DNA of 64,000 nt from DAISKN01 sp964553925 (GCA_964553925.1 CAZKNR010000035.1:1-64000), one strand, 5' to 3'; positions 43,748 through 53,107 are shown, counted from the stretch's first letter. Notes: generated by a model from the sequence alone, not told the origin. Numbers and translations are program-made.

Positions 43748-44334
43748 GCGAGCTCCGCTCCTTGATCGAAGAGCTCCTCAAACGGCGCCGGGGATTCCTC
43801 TGGCTGCTGCTCATCCTCTTCGTGAACGGCGCGCTCTTCGCGGGAGTCACCCACCGCCTCGCGAACAAGCAGGAGCGGCTGGCCTCCGAGCTCGAGCGGC
43901 TTCGCGCCGAGCTTCAAGCGAAGCAGGAGGAGCTCCTGACACTCTCGGAGTCAGAGGCGCTCGCCGGAAGCAACGCCGAGGCCGTGCGGCGGTTCTGGAA
44001 CGACGTGGTGCAGGAGCGCGCCCCGGGCCTTACCGATGCCTGGGACGAGATCGACCGGCTCGCGAGCGAGAACAACGTGATTCGCGGAAGGACCGGATAC
44101 GAAAGAGACCTCCTGGACGTGGGTCTCGAGCAGATCAAGGCGACGATGCCGGTCGAGGGGGACTACTTCGATCTGGTGCGGTTCATCAATCGCCTGGAGA
44201 GGTCGGATCGCTTCTTCCTCGTGGAGCAAATCACCCTCTCGCAGAGGGAGACCAACGACCCCGGGATCGAGTTCGCCTGCAGCATCGCGTTCTTCCTGAA
44301 AACCGGCGCGCGGGAAGAGAGGGCCGGACCATGA
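43744..44334 (+). CDS. pilO: PilO-like inner-membrane assembly protein
   Basis: This 196-residue protein has one transmembrane helix near 18-38, a coiled coil and a C-terminal ferredoxin-like domain, with the layout of PilO. It overlaps pilN by ATGA and is itself overlapped by the next gene (ATGA). PilN and PilO normally pair in the periplasm to align PilM with the secretin via PilP. Confidence 0.8.
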   Translation: MSELRSLIEELLKRRRGFLWLLLILFVNGALFAGVTHRLANKQERLASELERLRAELQAKQEELLTLSESEALAGSNAEAVRRFWNDVVQERAPGLTDAWDEIDRLASENNVIRGRTGYERDLLDVGLEQIKATMPVEGDYFDLVRFINRLERSDRFFLVEQITLSQRETNDPGIEFACSIAFFLKTGAREERAGP

Positions 44335-44792
44335 GGGAGGACGGCTTCACCTACCTCGAGCTCATCATCGCCGCGATCCTCCTCGCGGTCCTCGCCGCGG
44401 CCATCGTGCCCGTCGCCGCGGTAGGGTCGAAGCGGGCCAAGGAAGCGGAGCTCCGGGCGTCGCTTCGCACCATGCGAACGGCGATCGACGAGTACAAGCG
44501 GGCGGTCGATATGGGCGTCATCGGCGGGACCGACGTCGAGCTTGGAAGCGAGGGCTATCCCGAGGAGCTGAAGGTTCTGGTCGAGGGCGTGAGCCAGGTC
44601 GGAACCGCCGGGAAAAAGCTGAAGTTCCTGCGCCGGATTCCCCTCGACCCGATGACCAACTCCGCCGAATGGGGAATGCGCTCCTATCAGGACGAGCCCG
44701 ACGCCTCTAACTGGGGAGGCCAGAACGTCTACGACGTGTTCACGAAGTCGACGGCGACCGCTCTCGATGGATCGAAATACAGTGACTGGTAA
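44331..44792 (+). CDS. GspG-like pseudopilin 1
   Basis: This 153-residue protein has a class III prepilin signal: EDG cleaved before FTYLELIIAAI, with Glu at +5, and a hydrophobic N-terminal helix. The C-terminal pattern YDVFTKS... ending KYSDW is typical of major pseudopilins. Start ATG 44331 overlaps the pilO stop. The next pseudopilin gene begins inside its 3' end. Confidence 0.85.
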   Translation: MREDGFTYLELIIAAILLAVLAAAIVPVAAVGSKRAKEAELRASLRTMRTAIDEYKRAVDMGVIGGTDVELGSEGYPEELKVLVEGVSQVGTAGKKLKFLRRIPLDPMTNSAEWGMRSYQDEPDASNWGGQNVYDVFTKSTATALDGSKYSDW

Positions 44793-45180
44793 AGCGAAAT
44801 CCGCCTCGGGCTTCACCTTCATCGAGATGGTGATGGTGATCGTGGTGATGGGGATCCTTCTGGGCATCGCCATCCCCGTCTATCAGGCGCAGATTCTCGT
44901 GAGCAAGGAGTCGGTGCTCAAGCACAACCTGGCGATCGTCCGCGAGCGGCTCGATCAATTCCAAGCCGATCGAAACAAGAATCCCTCGAGCCTCCAGGAG
45001 CTGGTGGAGGCGGGCTACCTCCGTGAGATCCCCGAGGACCCGATGACCGGCGAGCAGGAGTGGGAGGAAGTCTTCGGGGAGTACGACCCGAACGAGCCCG
45101 ACGCCGAGCCGGGAATCGAGGACGTCAAAAGTCGGTCGCCGGAGACCGGCACCGATGGAACGCCGTACGCCGAATGGTGA
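44767..45180 (+). CDS. gspG: GspG-like pseudopilin 2
   Basis: This 137-residue pseudopilin is cleaved at SASG before FTFIEMVMVIVVMGI, with Glu +5, and ends with the GspG-like DGTPYAEW. Its start lies 26 bases inside the preceding pseudopilin gene. Having two major-type pseudopilins in tandem suggests a T2SS-like pseudopilus or a mixed fibre. Confidence 0.87.
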   Translation: MDRNTVTGKAKSASGFTFIEMVMVIVVMGILLGIAIPVYQAQILVSKESVLKHNLAIVRERLDQFQADRNKNPSSLQELVEAGYLREIPEDPMTGEQEWEEVFGEYDPNEPDAEPGIEDVKSRSPETGTDGTPYAEW

Positions 45181-45182
45181 CG

Positions 45183-45776
45183 ATGCGCTTTCCTCTCCGA
45201 AGCTCGCTCTTGCCGCTCCTTCTCGGGGCGGCGCTCGCCTCGGCCTTTACGGCCATTACAGGTTGCTCCGGCACCTCCGAGACCCCCGCGGGCGGAGCTG
45301 CTCCTGGAGTCCCAGGCCCGGCGAGAAGCGGTCCAAGGAGAGGCGCCGTGCCCGCGGCCGACCTCGATCTCGAGGCGATGCTCTCGCCGGTTCCGGAGTA
45401 CGAGGGAGTGGGGCGCAACCTCTTCGCCTTCGGCCCGCCTCGCCGGCCGGCCAACGCCGAGGCGGAGCGGGTGGAGGCGCAACCGGTCGAGCCAGCGCCT
45501 CGCCCCGTACCCCCAACGGCCCGCGCGGCGCCGCGGCCCGGGCCTTCCCCGTCCGCGCGCCTCGACATGAAGTACGCGGGCTTTCTCGAGAAGACCGGGC
45601 CCGATGGGGACAAGGCGAAGTACGCGATATTTCTCGATGGCAACGAGATATTCGCGGGGATGGTGGGCGAGATCCTCGCGAACCGGTTCACCGTCGTCGA
45701 GATCGGCCTCGAGTCGGTCACCGTCTCCCCCTCGGGATCGAGCGCCACCCAGCGCATTCCGCTACAGTCGAAATGA
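45183..45776 (+). CDS. PilP-like lipoprotein
   Basis: This 197-residue protein has a lipobox (AITGC near residue 28), a Pro/Ala/Arg-rich linker (to about 120) and a small C-terminal beta domain (KYAGFLEKTG, then FLDGNEIFAGMVG) similar in layout to PilP/GspC. Such proteins bridge PilN/PilO and the secretin. In-frame starts at 45174 and 45177 are also possible; 45183 gives the best signal peptide. Confidence 0.72.
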   Translation: MRFPLRSSLLPLLLGAALASAFTAITGCSGTSETPAGGAAPGVPGPARSGPRRGAVPAADLDLEAMLSPVPEYEGVGRNLFAFGPPRRPANAEAERVEAQPVEPAPRPVPPTARAAPRPGPSPSARLDMKYAGFLEKTGPDGDKAKYAIFLDGNEIFAGMVGEILANRFTVVEIGLESVTVSPSGSSATQRIPLQSK

Positions 45777-45824
45777 CGCACTTCAAGAACCCGATGAGCC
45801 CGATGAGCCAATGATGAGCCAATA

Positions 45825-48125
45825 ATGAGAAAGAAAATGGCATCGTCCGTGCGACTCGCGCTCGTCGTGCCCATTTGGCTCGCCGCGGCGCTCGTCGGCC
45901 TTTCGTTTTTTTCCTGCAGCGCCGCCACCGGCGCCTATCGGCGGGGGACTTCCGCCGCGCAGCAGGGGAACTGGGACGCGGCCGTGGTGCACTACACCCG
46001 CGCGGTGAACGAGAAGCCGAGTAACATCGAGTACCGGATGGCGCTCGAGCGCGCGCTCATCGAGGCCGGCGCGTACCACGTGCAGCAGGCCCAAAAAAGG
46101 CTCTCCGCGGAGGACCTCGAAGGAGCTAGCCAGGAGCTCGAGCTCGCGGTCAACCTCCATCCCGCGAACCGCTACGCGCAGTCCATTCTCCAGGAGACCC
46201 GGATCCGCCTCAAAGAGCGCGAGGCGACGCGGGAGGAAGCGGAAGGGTTCGAGCAGCGGCGGCGGCGGGCGCAGGAGCTCTTCGGCGGAAGGCCGATCCT
46301 CGAGCCCTCGTCGACCGCGCCCGTCCAGCTCCGGTTCGCGGAAGACACGAGCCTTCAGAAGATCTTCGAGGTCCTCTCCAAGCTCTCCGGCATCAACATC
46401 CTTTTCGACGAGTCGTTCCGCGATAAACGGGTGACCATCGACCTCGTCGAAGTCTCCTTCGAGGAGGCCCTCGACAAACTCGCGCTCATCAACCGTCTCT
46501 TCTACAAGATCGTGGATTCCTCCACCATCATCATCGTTCCCGACAACGCCCAGAAGCACCGCCAGTACGACGACCTCGTGCTCCGGACCTTCTTCATCGT
46601 AAACGCGGAAGTGAACACCATCGCCAACATGCTCCGGACCATCGCCGGGATCCAGAGGGTGCAGCCGAACCCCGAGCTCAAGTCCATCACCGTCCGTGCG
46701 ACCCCCGATCAAGTGGCGGTGGCGGAGCGCATCATCGAGCTCAACGACAAGACGAAGTCCGAGATCATGCTCGACATCGAGATCCTGGAAATCAACCGCA
46801 GCAAAGCCCTCGAGTTCGGATTGAAAATCGCGGAGCAGCAGGTGACCCTGGGATTCGAACCGGCGGGACAGGTCGCGGACAGCAACGCCGTTCGACTCAA
46901 CCGCCTCGCTTCGATCGACACTTCGGACTTCACCATCAACCTTCCCAACGTGGCGACGTACCGGCTCTTCAAGAGCGAGAGCGAGGCGCGCTTGCTCGCG
47001 GCGCCGAAGCTCCGGGCGAGCGAGGGTCAGCCGGCGGAGCTCCGGCTCGGCCAGGAGGTCCCCATCCCCGTGACTTCTTTCGCCTCCAATTTCGGGCCGG
47101 GCGGAATTCCCCAGACGCCGGTCACCTCGTTCCAGTACCGTAACGTCGGCGTCAACGTCACCATCACTCCCAAGGTTTTCGTCGACGGGGAGATCGAGCT
47201 CCAGCTGACTCTCGAGACCAGCAGCCAGCTCGACACCCGGGTCATCAACGGGACCGAGCTTCCGGTGTTCGGGCTTCGCAACGTGAACACCGTGGTGAGG
47301 CTGCGCGACGGAGAGACGAACATCGTCGGCGGGCTCATCTCGGAAGAAGATCGCAAGGCGGTCTCGGGTTTTCCCGGGCTCGCCGACATTCCCCTGCTGA
47401 ACAAGATCTTCGCGTTCAACGACAACGAGCGCGCCTCGAACGACGTCGTCTTCTCCATCACGCCGCACATCATCCGGGGTCCCCGGGTGACGGAGATGGA
47501 CTTAGCACCCCTCCCCATGGGAACCGAGCAGCAGATCAAGGTCCCCGGGAACAGGCCGCGAATCTTCGACGTGGTGAAAGACGCGGATGTGCTCGAGCCC
47601 GAGCCCCCGCTCGAGGAAGCCCCGCCCGAGCCGGCGCCGACGCCCGAGCCACCCATCCCACCCATCGAAGAGCCGGTGCCGCCGCAAGTGCAGCCCGAGC
47701 CGGCGCCGCCTGCGTCCCCCATCTCGGTCCTCTTCAGCCCGGCGACGGCGACCCCCGCGGTGGGAGAAAGCTTCGAGGTCGTGCTCGTCGCCGGTGGGGC
47801 ACTGGGACTCTCTTCGGGAGAGATCCTCGTCAGCTACGACCCCGCCGCTCTCCGGATCTCGAACGTGCAGCCGGGCGCCTTTCTCACCATCGACGGCCGG
47901 CCGCTCACCTTCACCCCGACGTTCAACCCAGGTCAAGTGGAGGTCGAGTTCTCCCGTCCCGGCGACACTGAAGGACTGCGCGGCTCCGGGCATCTGGTGC
48001 GTCTGACGCTCGAAGCGGTGGCGCCCGGGCCGCCCCTCGTCGTGAGCGCGACCGGCGCCCTCCGGGATGCGACGGGCGCGAGCATTCCCGCGAGCTTCGC
48101 GTCGCTGCGGATCGAGGTGCGGTGA
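45825..48125 (+). CDS. Secretin (GspD/PilQ family) with TPR and cohesin-like domains
   Basis: This 766-residue protein has a lipobox-like SFFSC signal, N-terminal TPR-like helices at about 35-130, secretin N-domains (LQKIFEVLSKLSGINILFD; a second near 250-310) and the secretin core with VPIPVTSF and VGVNVTITPKVF. The amphipathic end reads DIPLLNKIFAF. After a Pro/Glu-rich linker (about 585-630) comes a cohesin-like beta domain (about 632-766: FEVVLVAGG, ILVSYDPAALRI). It forms the outer-membrane channel. The cohesin-like domain could hold a dockerin-type partner or stabilise the ring. Confidence 0.9.
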   Translation: MRKKMASSVRLALVVPIWLAAALVGLSFFSCSAATGAYRRGTSAAQQGNWDAAVVHYTRAVNEKPSNIEYRMALERALIEAGAYHVQQAQKRLSAEDLEGASQELELAVNLHPANRYAQSILQETRIRLKEREATREEAEGFEQRRRRAQELFGGRPILEPSSTAPVQLRFAEDTSLQKIFEVLSKLSGINILFDESFRDKRVTIDLVEVSFEEALDKLALINRLFYKIVDSSTIIIVPDNAQKHRQYDDLVLRTFFIVNAEVNTIANMLRTIAGIQRVQPNPELKSITVRATPDQVAVAERIIELNDKTKSEIMLDIEILEINRSKALEFGLKIAEQQVTLGFEPAGQVADSNAVRLNRLASIDTSDFTINLPNVATYRLFKSESEARLLAAPKLRASEGQPAELRLGQEVPIPVTSFASNFGPGGIPQTPVTSFQYRNVGVNVTITPKVFVDGEIELQLTLETSSQLDTRVINGTELPVFGLRNVNTVVRLRDGETNIVGGLISEEDRKAVSGFPGLADIPLLNKIFAFNDNERASNDVVFSITPHIIRGPRVTEMDLAPLPMGTEQQIKVPGNRPRIFDVVKDADVLEPEPPLEEAPPEPAPTPEPPIPPIEEPVPPQVQPEPAPPASPISVLFSPATATPAVGESFEVVLVAGGALGLSSGEILVSYDPAALRISNVQPGAFLTIDGRPLTFTPTFNPGQVEVEFSRPGDTEGLRGSGHLVRLTLEAVAPGPPLVVSATGALRDATGASIPASFASLRIEVR

Positions 48126-49381
48126 TTATGGGCCAGGGCAGAGTGGCGCTCGCGGCGCTCGCTCTCTCGGCCTTCGCGAGCTGCGGCGGACAGGTCCCGC
48201 TCACCGCGCCCGAAGGGGCGATTCTCACCATCGAAGCCAACCCCAAGTCCATACCCGCCATCGGTGGGAGCTCGAGGATCACCGTCGTCGGCTTCAAGGC
48301 CGTGGAGGACGGCGGAGGAACCGTCGCCGACGGAACGCAGATCTTTTTCACCACCGACCTCGGGGCGATCGAGGAGCGCGTCTCGACGAAAGACGGCATC
48401 GCGCAAGCGACGCTCCAGAGCAACGGCCGATCGGGGACCGCGACCGTCACCGCCGTCTCTGGAGGCGGGATTACCGCCCTCACCACCACCGTCCAGATCG
48501 GCGCGGGGGCGGGGGGCGACATCGTCATCACCGTCATCGCAAATCCCACCACCCTCGGTCCCGAGGATCTCTCCGCGGAGATCGTCGCCACCGTGACCGA
48601 CGACCGCGGCAACGCCCTGGCCGACGTGCCCGTCATCTTCAGCACCAGCTCCGGCACCCTCGCGTCCCAGGGGTCCGTTCTTCGGACGAACGGAAGCGGC
48701 CAGGCTTTCGACCGCCTGACGCTCCTCGATGACTCGCAGCAAGCCGATGTCACGGTTACTTCGGGATCCGTCTCGGCCTCGGTGACCGTGACCCGTGGAG
48801 ACTTCGGCGAACCGCTCATCGACTCCGTGTCGCCCGCAACCGGCACGCGAGGCGCGAGCCTCACCGTGACCCTCACCGGTCAGAATTTCCAGCAGGGGGC
48901 CACGGCGAGCTTCGGCGAAGGCATCGGCATCGACGACGTGACATGGATCAACTCGGAGACTCTCCTCGTAGACATCACCATCGACGGAATGGCGTCCTCT
49001 GTCGCGAGGACGGTCACCGTCACCAATCCGGACGGCGGGAGCGGGACTTTCGCCTCGGCCTTCACCGTCACGGGCAGGGCGCCGGTTTGCCGGATGACGG
49101 TCTCCTCCATCACTTCAGGGAGTGGAACCCTGGCCGACCCGTGGGTAATGGCCGCGAGCCTGGTCGCTTTCAATGGCGCCGCTTCTTTCGATCCCGATGG
49201 CGGCTCCTTGACGTTCGATTGGGACGTGGGGGATCCTCCGACCTCGGGCTTCTCTTCGGCGAGCTTCTCGTACGACTACTCAGCGCCGAGCCTCCCCGGA
49301 TCTCCCTATCAGGTGGTGCTGACGGTAACCGACGTCGACGACGACTTCTGTACTCTCACTCGATTCCTGGACGTGCCATGA
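48122..49381 (+). CDS. Ig-like (Big_1/IPT/PKD) lipoprotein of the secretion locus
   Basis: This 419-residue protein has a lipoprotein-type signal (SAFASC), two bacterial Ig-like domains (ITVVGFKAVEDGGGTVADGT; ALADVPVIFSTSSGTLASQG), an IPT/TIG domain (IDSVSPATGTRGASLTVTL) and a PKD-like end. It starts with GTG overlapping the secretin stop (GTGA); ATG 48128 is an alternative. Surface adhesion or a secreted or pilus-tip role is inferred from domains and position. Confidence 0.78.
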   Translation: MIMGQGRVALAALALSAFASCGGQVPLTAPEGAILTIEANPKSIPAIGGSSRITVVGFKAVEDGGGTVADGTQIFFTTDLGAIEERVSTKDGIAQATLQSNGRSGTATVTAVSGGGITALTTTVQIGAGAGGDIVITVIANPTTLGPEDLSAEIVATVTDDRGNALADVPVIFSTSSGTLASQGSVLRTNGSGQAFDRLTLLDDSQQADVTVTSGSVSASVTVTRGDFGEPLIDSVSPATGTRGASLTVTLTGQNFQQGATASFGEGIGIDDVTWINSETLLVDITIDGMASSVARTVTVTNPDGGSGTFASAFTVTGRAPVCRMTVSSITSGSGTLADPWVMAASLVAFNGAASFDPDGGSLTFDWDVGDPPTSGFSSASFSYDYSAPSLPGSPYQVVLTVTDVDDDFCTLTRFLDVP

Positions 49382-50097
49382 GAAAACAGCATCACCGACA
49401 AGTACTCGGACAACCTCGGGGTATGCCCCGCCTCCGCCGGGAGCTGGGAGGCCTCGCGAAACTGATAAGGAACGCCGTTCTGCTGTTGGTGGCCGCGCTT
49501 GGCCCGGCAACGGCCGAAGCCGAGATCGCGGTCATGGAGAGCGGGAAGATCCTCTACGTCGATCGCTTCGAGAGAGTCGACGACCAGATCACTCTCCACA
49601 TCACCGGAGGAGGCGTCGTCACGGTGCCGTCCCACATCGTCGCCAACGTGGTGCCGAACGAGATCGTGGAAAAGGGAGAGGACCCGCAAACGGTGTCGCT
49701 CTTCCCCCAACTCGAGGAGGTCATCGATCCCGCCGCCTCGAAGTACGGTGTCGCTCCCGAGCTGGTGGCCGCGGTCATCTGGGCGGAGTCGAGCGGCGAC
49801 CCGAACGCGGTCTCGAGCCGGGGGGCGCAAGGCCTGATGCAGCTCATGCCCGAGACGGCGAAGGAGCTCGGGGTGACGCGGATCCTCGATCCGCGCGAGA
49901 ACGTCGAGGGCGGAACGAAATACCTGAAACAGATGCTCGATGCCCACGAGGGCGACGTGAGCCTCGCCCTCGCCGCGTACAACGCCGGTCCGGAGGCGGT
50001 GCGCCGCTACGGCGGGATGCCGCCGTACCGCGAGACCCGCGAGTACGTGGGCCGGGTGATGCGCGTCTACGAGCGCGCGCTCGGAGGTTCTGAATGA
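49378..50097 (+). CDS. Lytic transglycosylase (SLT family)
   Basis: This 239-residue protein has a signal-anchor, a small beta domain and a C-terminal SLT domain with the catalytic Glu in VIWAESSGDPNAVSSRGAQG and the motif LMQLMPETAKELGV, ending ALAAYNAGPEAVRRYGG. It cuts peptidoglycan, probably opening a path for the secretin complex. It overlaps the previous gene by ATGA and the next by ATGA. Confidence 0.9.
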   Translation: MRKQHHRQVLGQPRGMPRLRRELGGLAKLIRNAVLLLVAALGPATAEAEIAVMESGKILYVDRFERVDDQITLHITGGGVVTVPSHIVANVVPNEIVEKGEDPQTVSLFPQLEEVIDPAASKYGVAPELVAAVIWAESSGDPNAVSSRGAQGLMQLMPETAKELGVTRILDPRENVEGGTKYLKQMLDAHEGDVSLALAAYNAGPEAVRRYGGMPPYRETREYVGRVMRVYERALGGSE

Positions 50098-51080
50098 GAG
50101 GCAAGCGGGGCGAGTCCGGCTACATACTGTTCGGCATAACCATCGCGCTCGTCATTCTCGCGGTTTCCCTCGTAGCCGCCGTTCCCCTCTGGCAGAAGGC
50201 CGTCCAGCGCGAGCGCGAGCAGGAGCTCATCTTTCGGGGCTATCAATACATGCAGGCGATCGAGCGGTACCAGAGGAAGTACCCCGGAGCCTATCCCCCG
50301 AGCGTCGACGTGCTCGTCGAGCAGAAATTCCTCCGCAAGGCGTATAAGGATCCCCTGGGGGGCGAAAAAGGAGAGTGGATCGTCCTTCGCCAGCTCTCCC
50401 CCGAGCTTCAGATGGGCGGGCAAATGCAGCAGCAGCAGTTGCGCGAAGCGGCGGGCATCACCGAGGGGAATCGCAGCCGCGCCGAGCTTCGGACACCCTC
50501 TGGCGCGAGACCGGGCGCCCGCGGCTCGACCCGGCAGCAGCCTGAAGGGGGGAGTACCAGGGGATTCCAGTCGAGCCTGGGCCGCGGGGCTTCCGATGCG
50601 AGCATGGGCGGAATCGTCGGAGTCGCGAGCCGGAGCACGGAGAAGTCGTTCTACCGAGTGCCGGGAAAAGAAAAGTACAAGGACTGGCTCTTCGTCTGGG
50701 GCGTGCAGCAGGGCGGCGTTCCCGTCGTGCCGATCCCGGGACAAGCGCCACGAATTGGACCGGGACAAGGGCAGGCGCAGCAGAGTCCGTTTCCCGGACT
50801 CCCACCCCCGCCGCGGCTCACGAGCTTCGGATTCGGGAGTCAAGGAGTTCCGGGCCAGCCGGGTATGCCAGGCCAGCCAGGTATGCCAGGCCTTCAAGGG
50901 CAGCAGGGGTTCCCGGGCCAGGGACAACCTGGAAGGGGCTTTCCTGGTCAGCAAGGGCAGCCGGGCTTCGGCAACCCCGGACAATCCGACGAGAACCCGG
51001 GGCAGGGAGGCTCAGGTCAGCCGGGATTCGGTACCGCGCCCAGAGCACAGCCGCCACGCCAGCGACGTCAGCCGGATTGA
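50094..51080 (+). CDS. Pseudopilin-like protein with collagen-like tail
   Basis: This 328-residue protein begins with a prepilin-like stretch (GESGYILFGITIALVILAV) and a GspG/H-like middle (LRKAYKDPLGGEKGEW; later KYKDWLFVWG). The expected Glu at +5 of the mature pilin is Gly. From about residue 240 the tail is Gly/Pro/Gln-rich with GxP-type triplets (GQPGMPGQPGMPGLQGQ). It might be a minor pseudopilin or tip protein with an extended low-complexity tail. Confidence 0.75.
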   Translation: MRGKRGESGYILFGITIALVILAVSLVAAVPLWQKAVQREREQELIFRGYQYMQAIERYQRKYPGAYPPSVDVLVEQKFLRKAYKDPLGGEKGEWIVLRQLSPELQMGGQMQQQQLREAAGITEGNRSRAELRTPSGARPGARGSTRQQPEGGSTRGFQSSLGRGASDASMGGIVGVASRSTEKSFYRVPGKEKYKDWLFVWGVQQGGVPVVPIPGQAPRIGPGQGQAQQSPFPGLPPPPRLTSFGFGSQGVPGQPGMPGQPGMPGLQGQQGFPGQGQPGRGFPGQQGQPGFGNPGQSDENPGQGGSGQPGFGTAPRAQPPRQRRQPD

Positions 51081-51096
51081 ACCCACTCGGATCCGC

Positions 51097-52221
51097 ATGC
51101 GCATCGGGATCGATGCCCACCACGTCAACGGGAAGCCGCAGGGAAGCCGGACCTATCTCCTCGAGCTGATCAAGGCGCTTTCTGATTCACGTCTTGCAAA
51201 TGACGAGTTCGTCATTTACAGTTTTCGCCCGGAGGAAACTGAAGCACTTCTCCCGGCGAGCAACCTCGCGCACCGGCGAGTGTTCCCCGGCTCCGCGCGC
51301 ATTCGGCTTCCGTTCGTCGTTCCCGCCCTCGCGCTTCGCGACCGGCTCTCGGTTCTCCATTCGCAATACATAGCCCCTCCCTTCTCCCTCGTCCCCGACG
51401 TCGTCACCATCCACGACATCCTCTTCGAGACCCATCCGGAGCTCTTCGAAGGCGCGTTTTCGGAGCGTTCGGTCCGGCTCATCCGCCGAACGGCGCGGCG
51501 CGCCGCGATGGTGCTCACCGTCTCGGAGTTTTCGAGGCGCGCGCTCGCCGAGCGCTACCAGCTTCCTCCCGAGAAAGTCATCGTGACCCCGAACGGCGTC
51601 GACCGCGGTGCCTTCCGCCCGATTTCAACCGAGCCTCCGGGAATCCGTGCGCGCTACGGTCTCGACGGCCCGTTCGTCCTCGCCGTCGGGCGCCTCGAGC
51701 CACGCAAGAACCTTCCCCGCCTGATTCGCGCGTTCTCCCGCGCGCGTGAAAGGCTCGGGGGAGGTGTGCGTCTCGTCATCGCCGGGCAGGAAGACTTCCG
51801 ATCTCGCGAGGTATTTCAGGAGGCAGAGCGGGCGGAGCGGAAGGCCGAAGGTTCGGTCGTGTTTCTCGGCGCGGTCTCTGACCCGGATCTCCCGGCTCTC
51901 TACAACCTCGCCGAAGCCCTGGCCTATCCCTCGCTCGTGGAGGGCTTCGGGATCCCGGTGCTCGAGGCCATGGCCTGCGGAACTCCGGTCCTCGCGTCGC
52001 CCCGGGGCGCTCTCCCGGAGGTGGGCGGAGACGCGGTGCTTTGGGCCGATCCCGAGGACGAGGAGGCGCTCGCGAGCGGAATCGAGAGAATCCTGACCGA
52101 CTCCGAGCTTCGAGCAAGGCTTCGCGCGGCGGGGCCGTCCCGGGCGGCGCGCTTCGACTGGAAAGATACGGCGAGGGGCACGCTCGAGGCGTATCGCCGG
52201 GCCGTCTTTGACAGCCCATAG
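51097..52221 (+). CDS. Glycosyltransferase family 4 protein
   Basis: This 374-residue GT-B protein has an N-terminal acceptor domain (MRIGIDAHHVNGKPQGSRTY) and the C-terminal GT4 donor-sugar signature EGFGIPVLEAMACGTPVLAS, with the ExxxxxxxE spacing. VGRLEPRKNLPRLI is the usual inter-domain strand. It transfers a sugar from a nucleotide donor; in this locus it might glycosylate pilin or surface proteins or make exopolysaccharide. Confidence 0.87.
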   Translation: MRIGIDAHHVNGKPQGSRTYLLELIKALSDSRLANDEFVIYSFRPEETEALLPASNLAHRRVFPGSARIRLPFVVPALALRDRLSVLHSQYIAPPFSLVPDVVTIHDILFETHPELFEGAFSERSVRLIRRTARRAAMVLTVSEFSRRALAERYQLPPEKVIVTPNGVDRGAFRPISTEPPGIRARYGLDGPFVLAVGRLEPRKNLPRLIRAFSRARERLGGGVRLVIAGQEDFRSREVFQEAERAERKAEGSVVFLGAVSDPDLPALYNLAEALAYPSLVEGFGIPVLEAMACGTPVLASPRGALPEVGGDAVLWADPEDEEALASGIERILTDSELRARLRAAGPSRAARFDWKDTARGTLEAYRRAVFDSP

Positions 52222-52267
52222 TAAGGGTGCTAGCGTGGGGTTGCACTCATCCAAAAGGAGCTCCACC

Positions 52268-53107
52268 GTGAGAATCGGCTCGATTGCCTCTCTGGGAGCG
52301 GCTCTCCTGTTCCTGTCGCAGGCTCTGTGGGCGCAGACTGTCGACGTGACTTACCAGAACGGCCTCGTCAGTATCCAGTGCGCCGAGGCGGCTCTCTCGA
52401 GTGTCTTCGAGAGAATCGAACAGGCGGCGGGGATCGAGCTGATGCTGGACGATGAGGTGAAGTCGAAGCGGCTCTCCGCGAACCTGGTAGACCTCCCCGT
52501 CTCGATGGCGGTTTCGCGCCTGCTCGAGGGTGTCGGCGTCAACTACATCGTGATGATGGACCCCTACAACTGGGGAAGGGTCGACAAGATCTTCGTGGGG
52601 GGCGGCGGTGGCGGTCCCGCTCGGGCAGCGGGTCCGGTCCGCGGGCCGGCAATGCCGCAGGAGCCGGAGCCTACGGAGGAAGAGGCGTTCGAAGAGGCCC
52701 CGCCCGAGTCCTTCGAAGAGGGGATGGATATGGGTGACGCCGTGGACCCCGGGATCGAAGCGCCGGAGGACATGCAGAGTCCCGACGAGTTCGGCGCCGC
52801 GGAGGATCCGGAAGCGTTCGCGCCTCCGGGAAGCTCGCCTCTGCCCGATTTCCTCCCGCCGGCGCAGTCGTTCCCGAGGAGCAACTTCACCCCGGGGCTT
52901 CCTCAGAGGGGGAACCAGCGGACCCAGAGTGGCCAGGGCGGCCAGGGCGGAATGAACGGACAGCAGCCCCAGGGTCAGGATCCCTCGAACGTGCCGCCGG
53001 CGACGATGCCCTTCACCGATCCTTTCGGCCGCCCGATCCCCATCCCGCCCGGGATGAACCAGCAACAGAAGCGGCAGCAACAACAGCAGCAGCAGCAGCA
53101 GCAGTAA
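52268..53107 (+). CDS. Secretin N-domain (STN-like) protein with poly-Gln end
   Basis: This 279-residue GTG-start protein has an AGGAG ribosome site, a signal peptide (ALLFLSQALWAQ), an STN-like domain at about 24-105 (LSSVFERIEQAAGIELML, then NLVDLPVSMAVSRLLEGVG) and a disordered Glu/Pro then Gln/Gly-rich tail ending in ten consecutive Gln. The STN domain suggests it docks with secretin N-domains in the periplasm. Last gene of the locus. Confidence 0.75.
   Translation: MRIGSIASLGAALLFLSQALWAQTVDVTYQNGLVSIQCAEAALSSVFERIEQAAGIELMLDDEVKSKRLSANLVDLPVSMAVSRLLEGVGVNYIVMMDPYNWGRVDKIFVGGGGGGPARAAGPVRGPAMPQEPEPTEEEAFEEAPPESFEEGMDMGDAVDPGIEAPEDMQSPDEFGAAEDPEAFAPPGSSPLPDFLPPAQSFPRSNFTPGLPQRGNQRTQSGQGGQGGMNGQQPQGQDPSNVPPATMPFTDPFGRPIPIPPGMNQQQKRQQQQQQQQQQ
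53075..53104 (+). repeat. CAG/CAA trinucleotide run encoding ten glutamines
   Basis: Ten consecutive Gln codons (mostly CAG) run up to the stop codon of the STN-like gene. Slippage here would change only tail length or move the stop. Confidence 0.9.

Noticed and set aside
50850..51040. Possible tandem-repeat mobile or CRISPR-like structure in the Gly/Pro region
   Set aside because: The near-repeats (GGTATGCCAGGCCAGCC-like) encode in-frame Gly-Pro-Gln triplets of the pseudopilin tail and have no spacer-repeat regularity.
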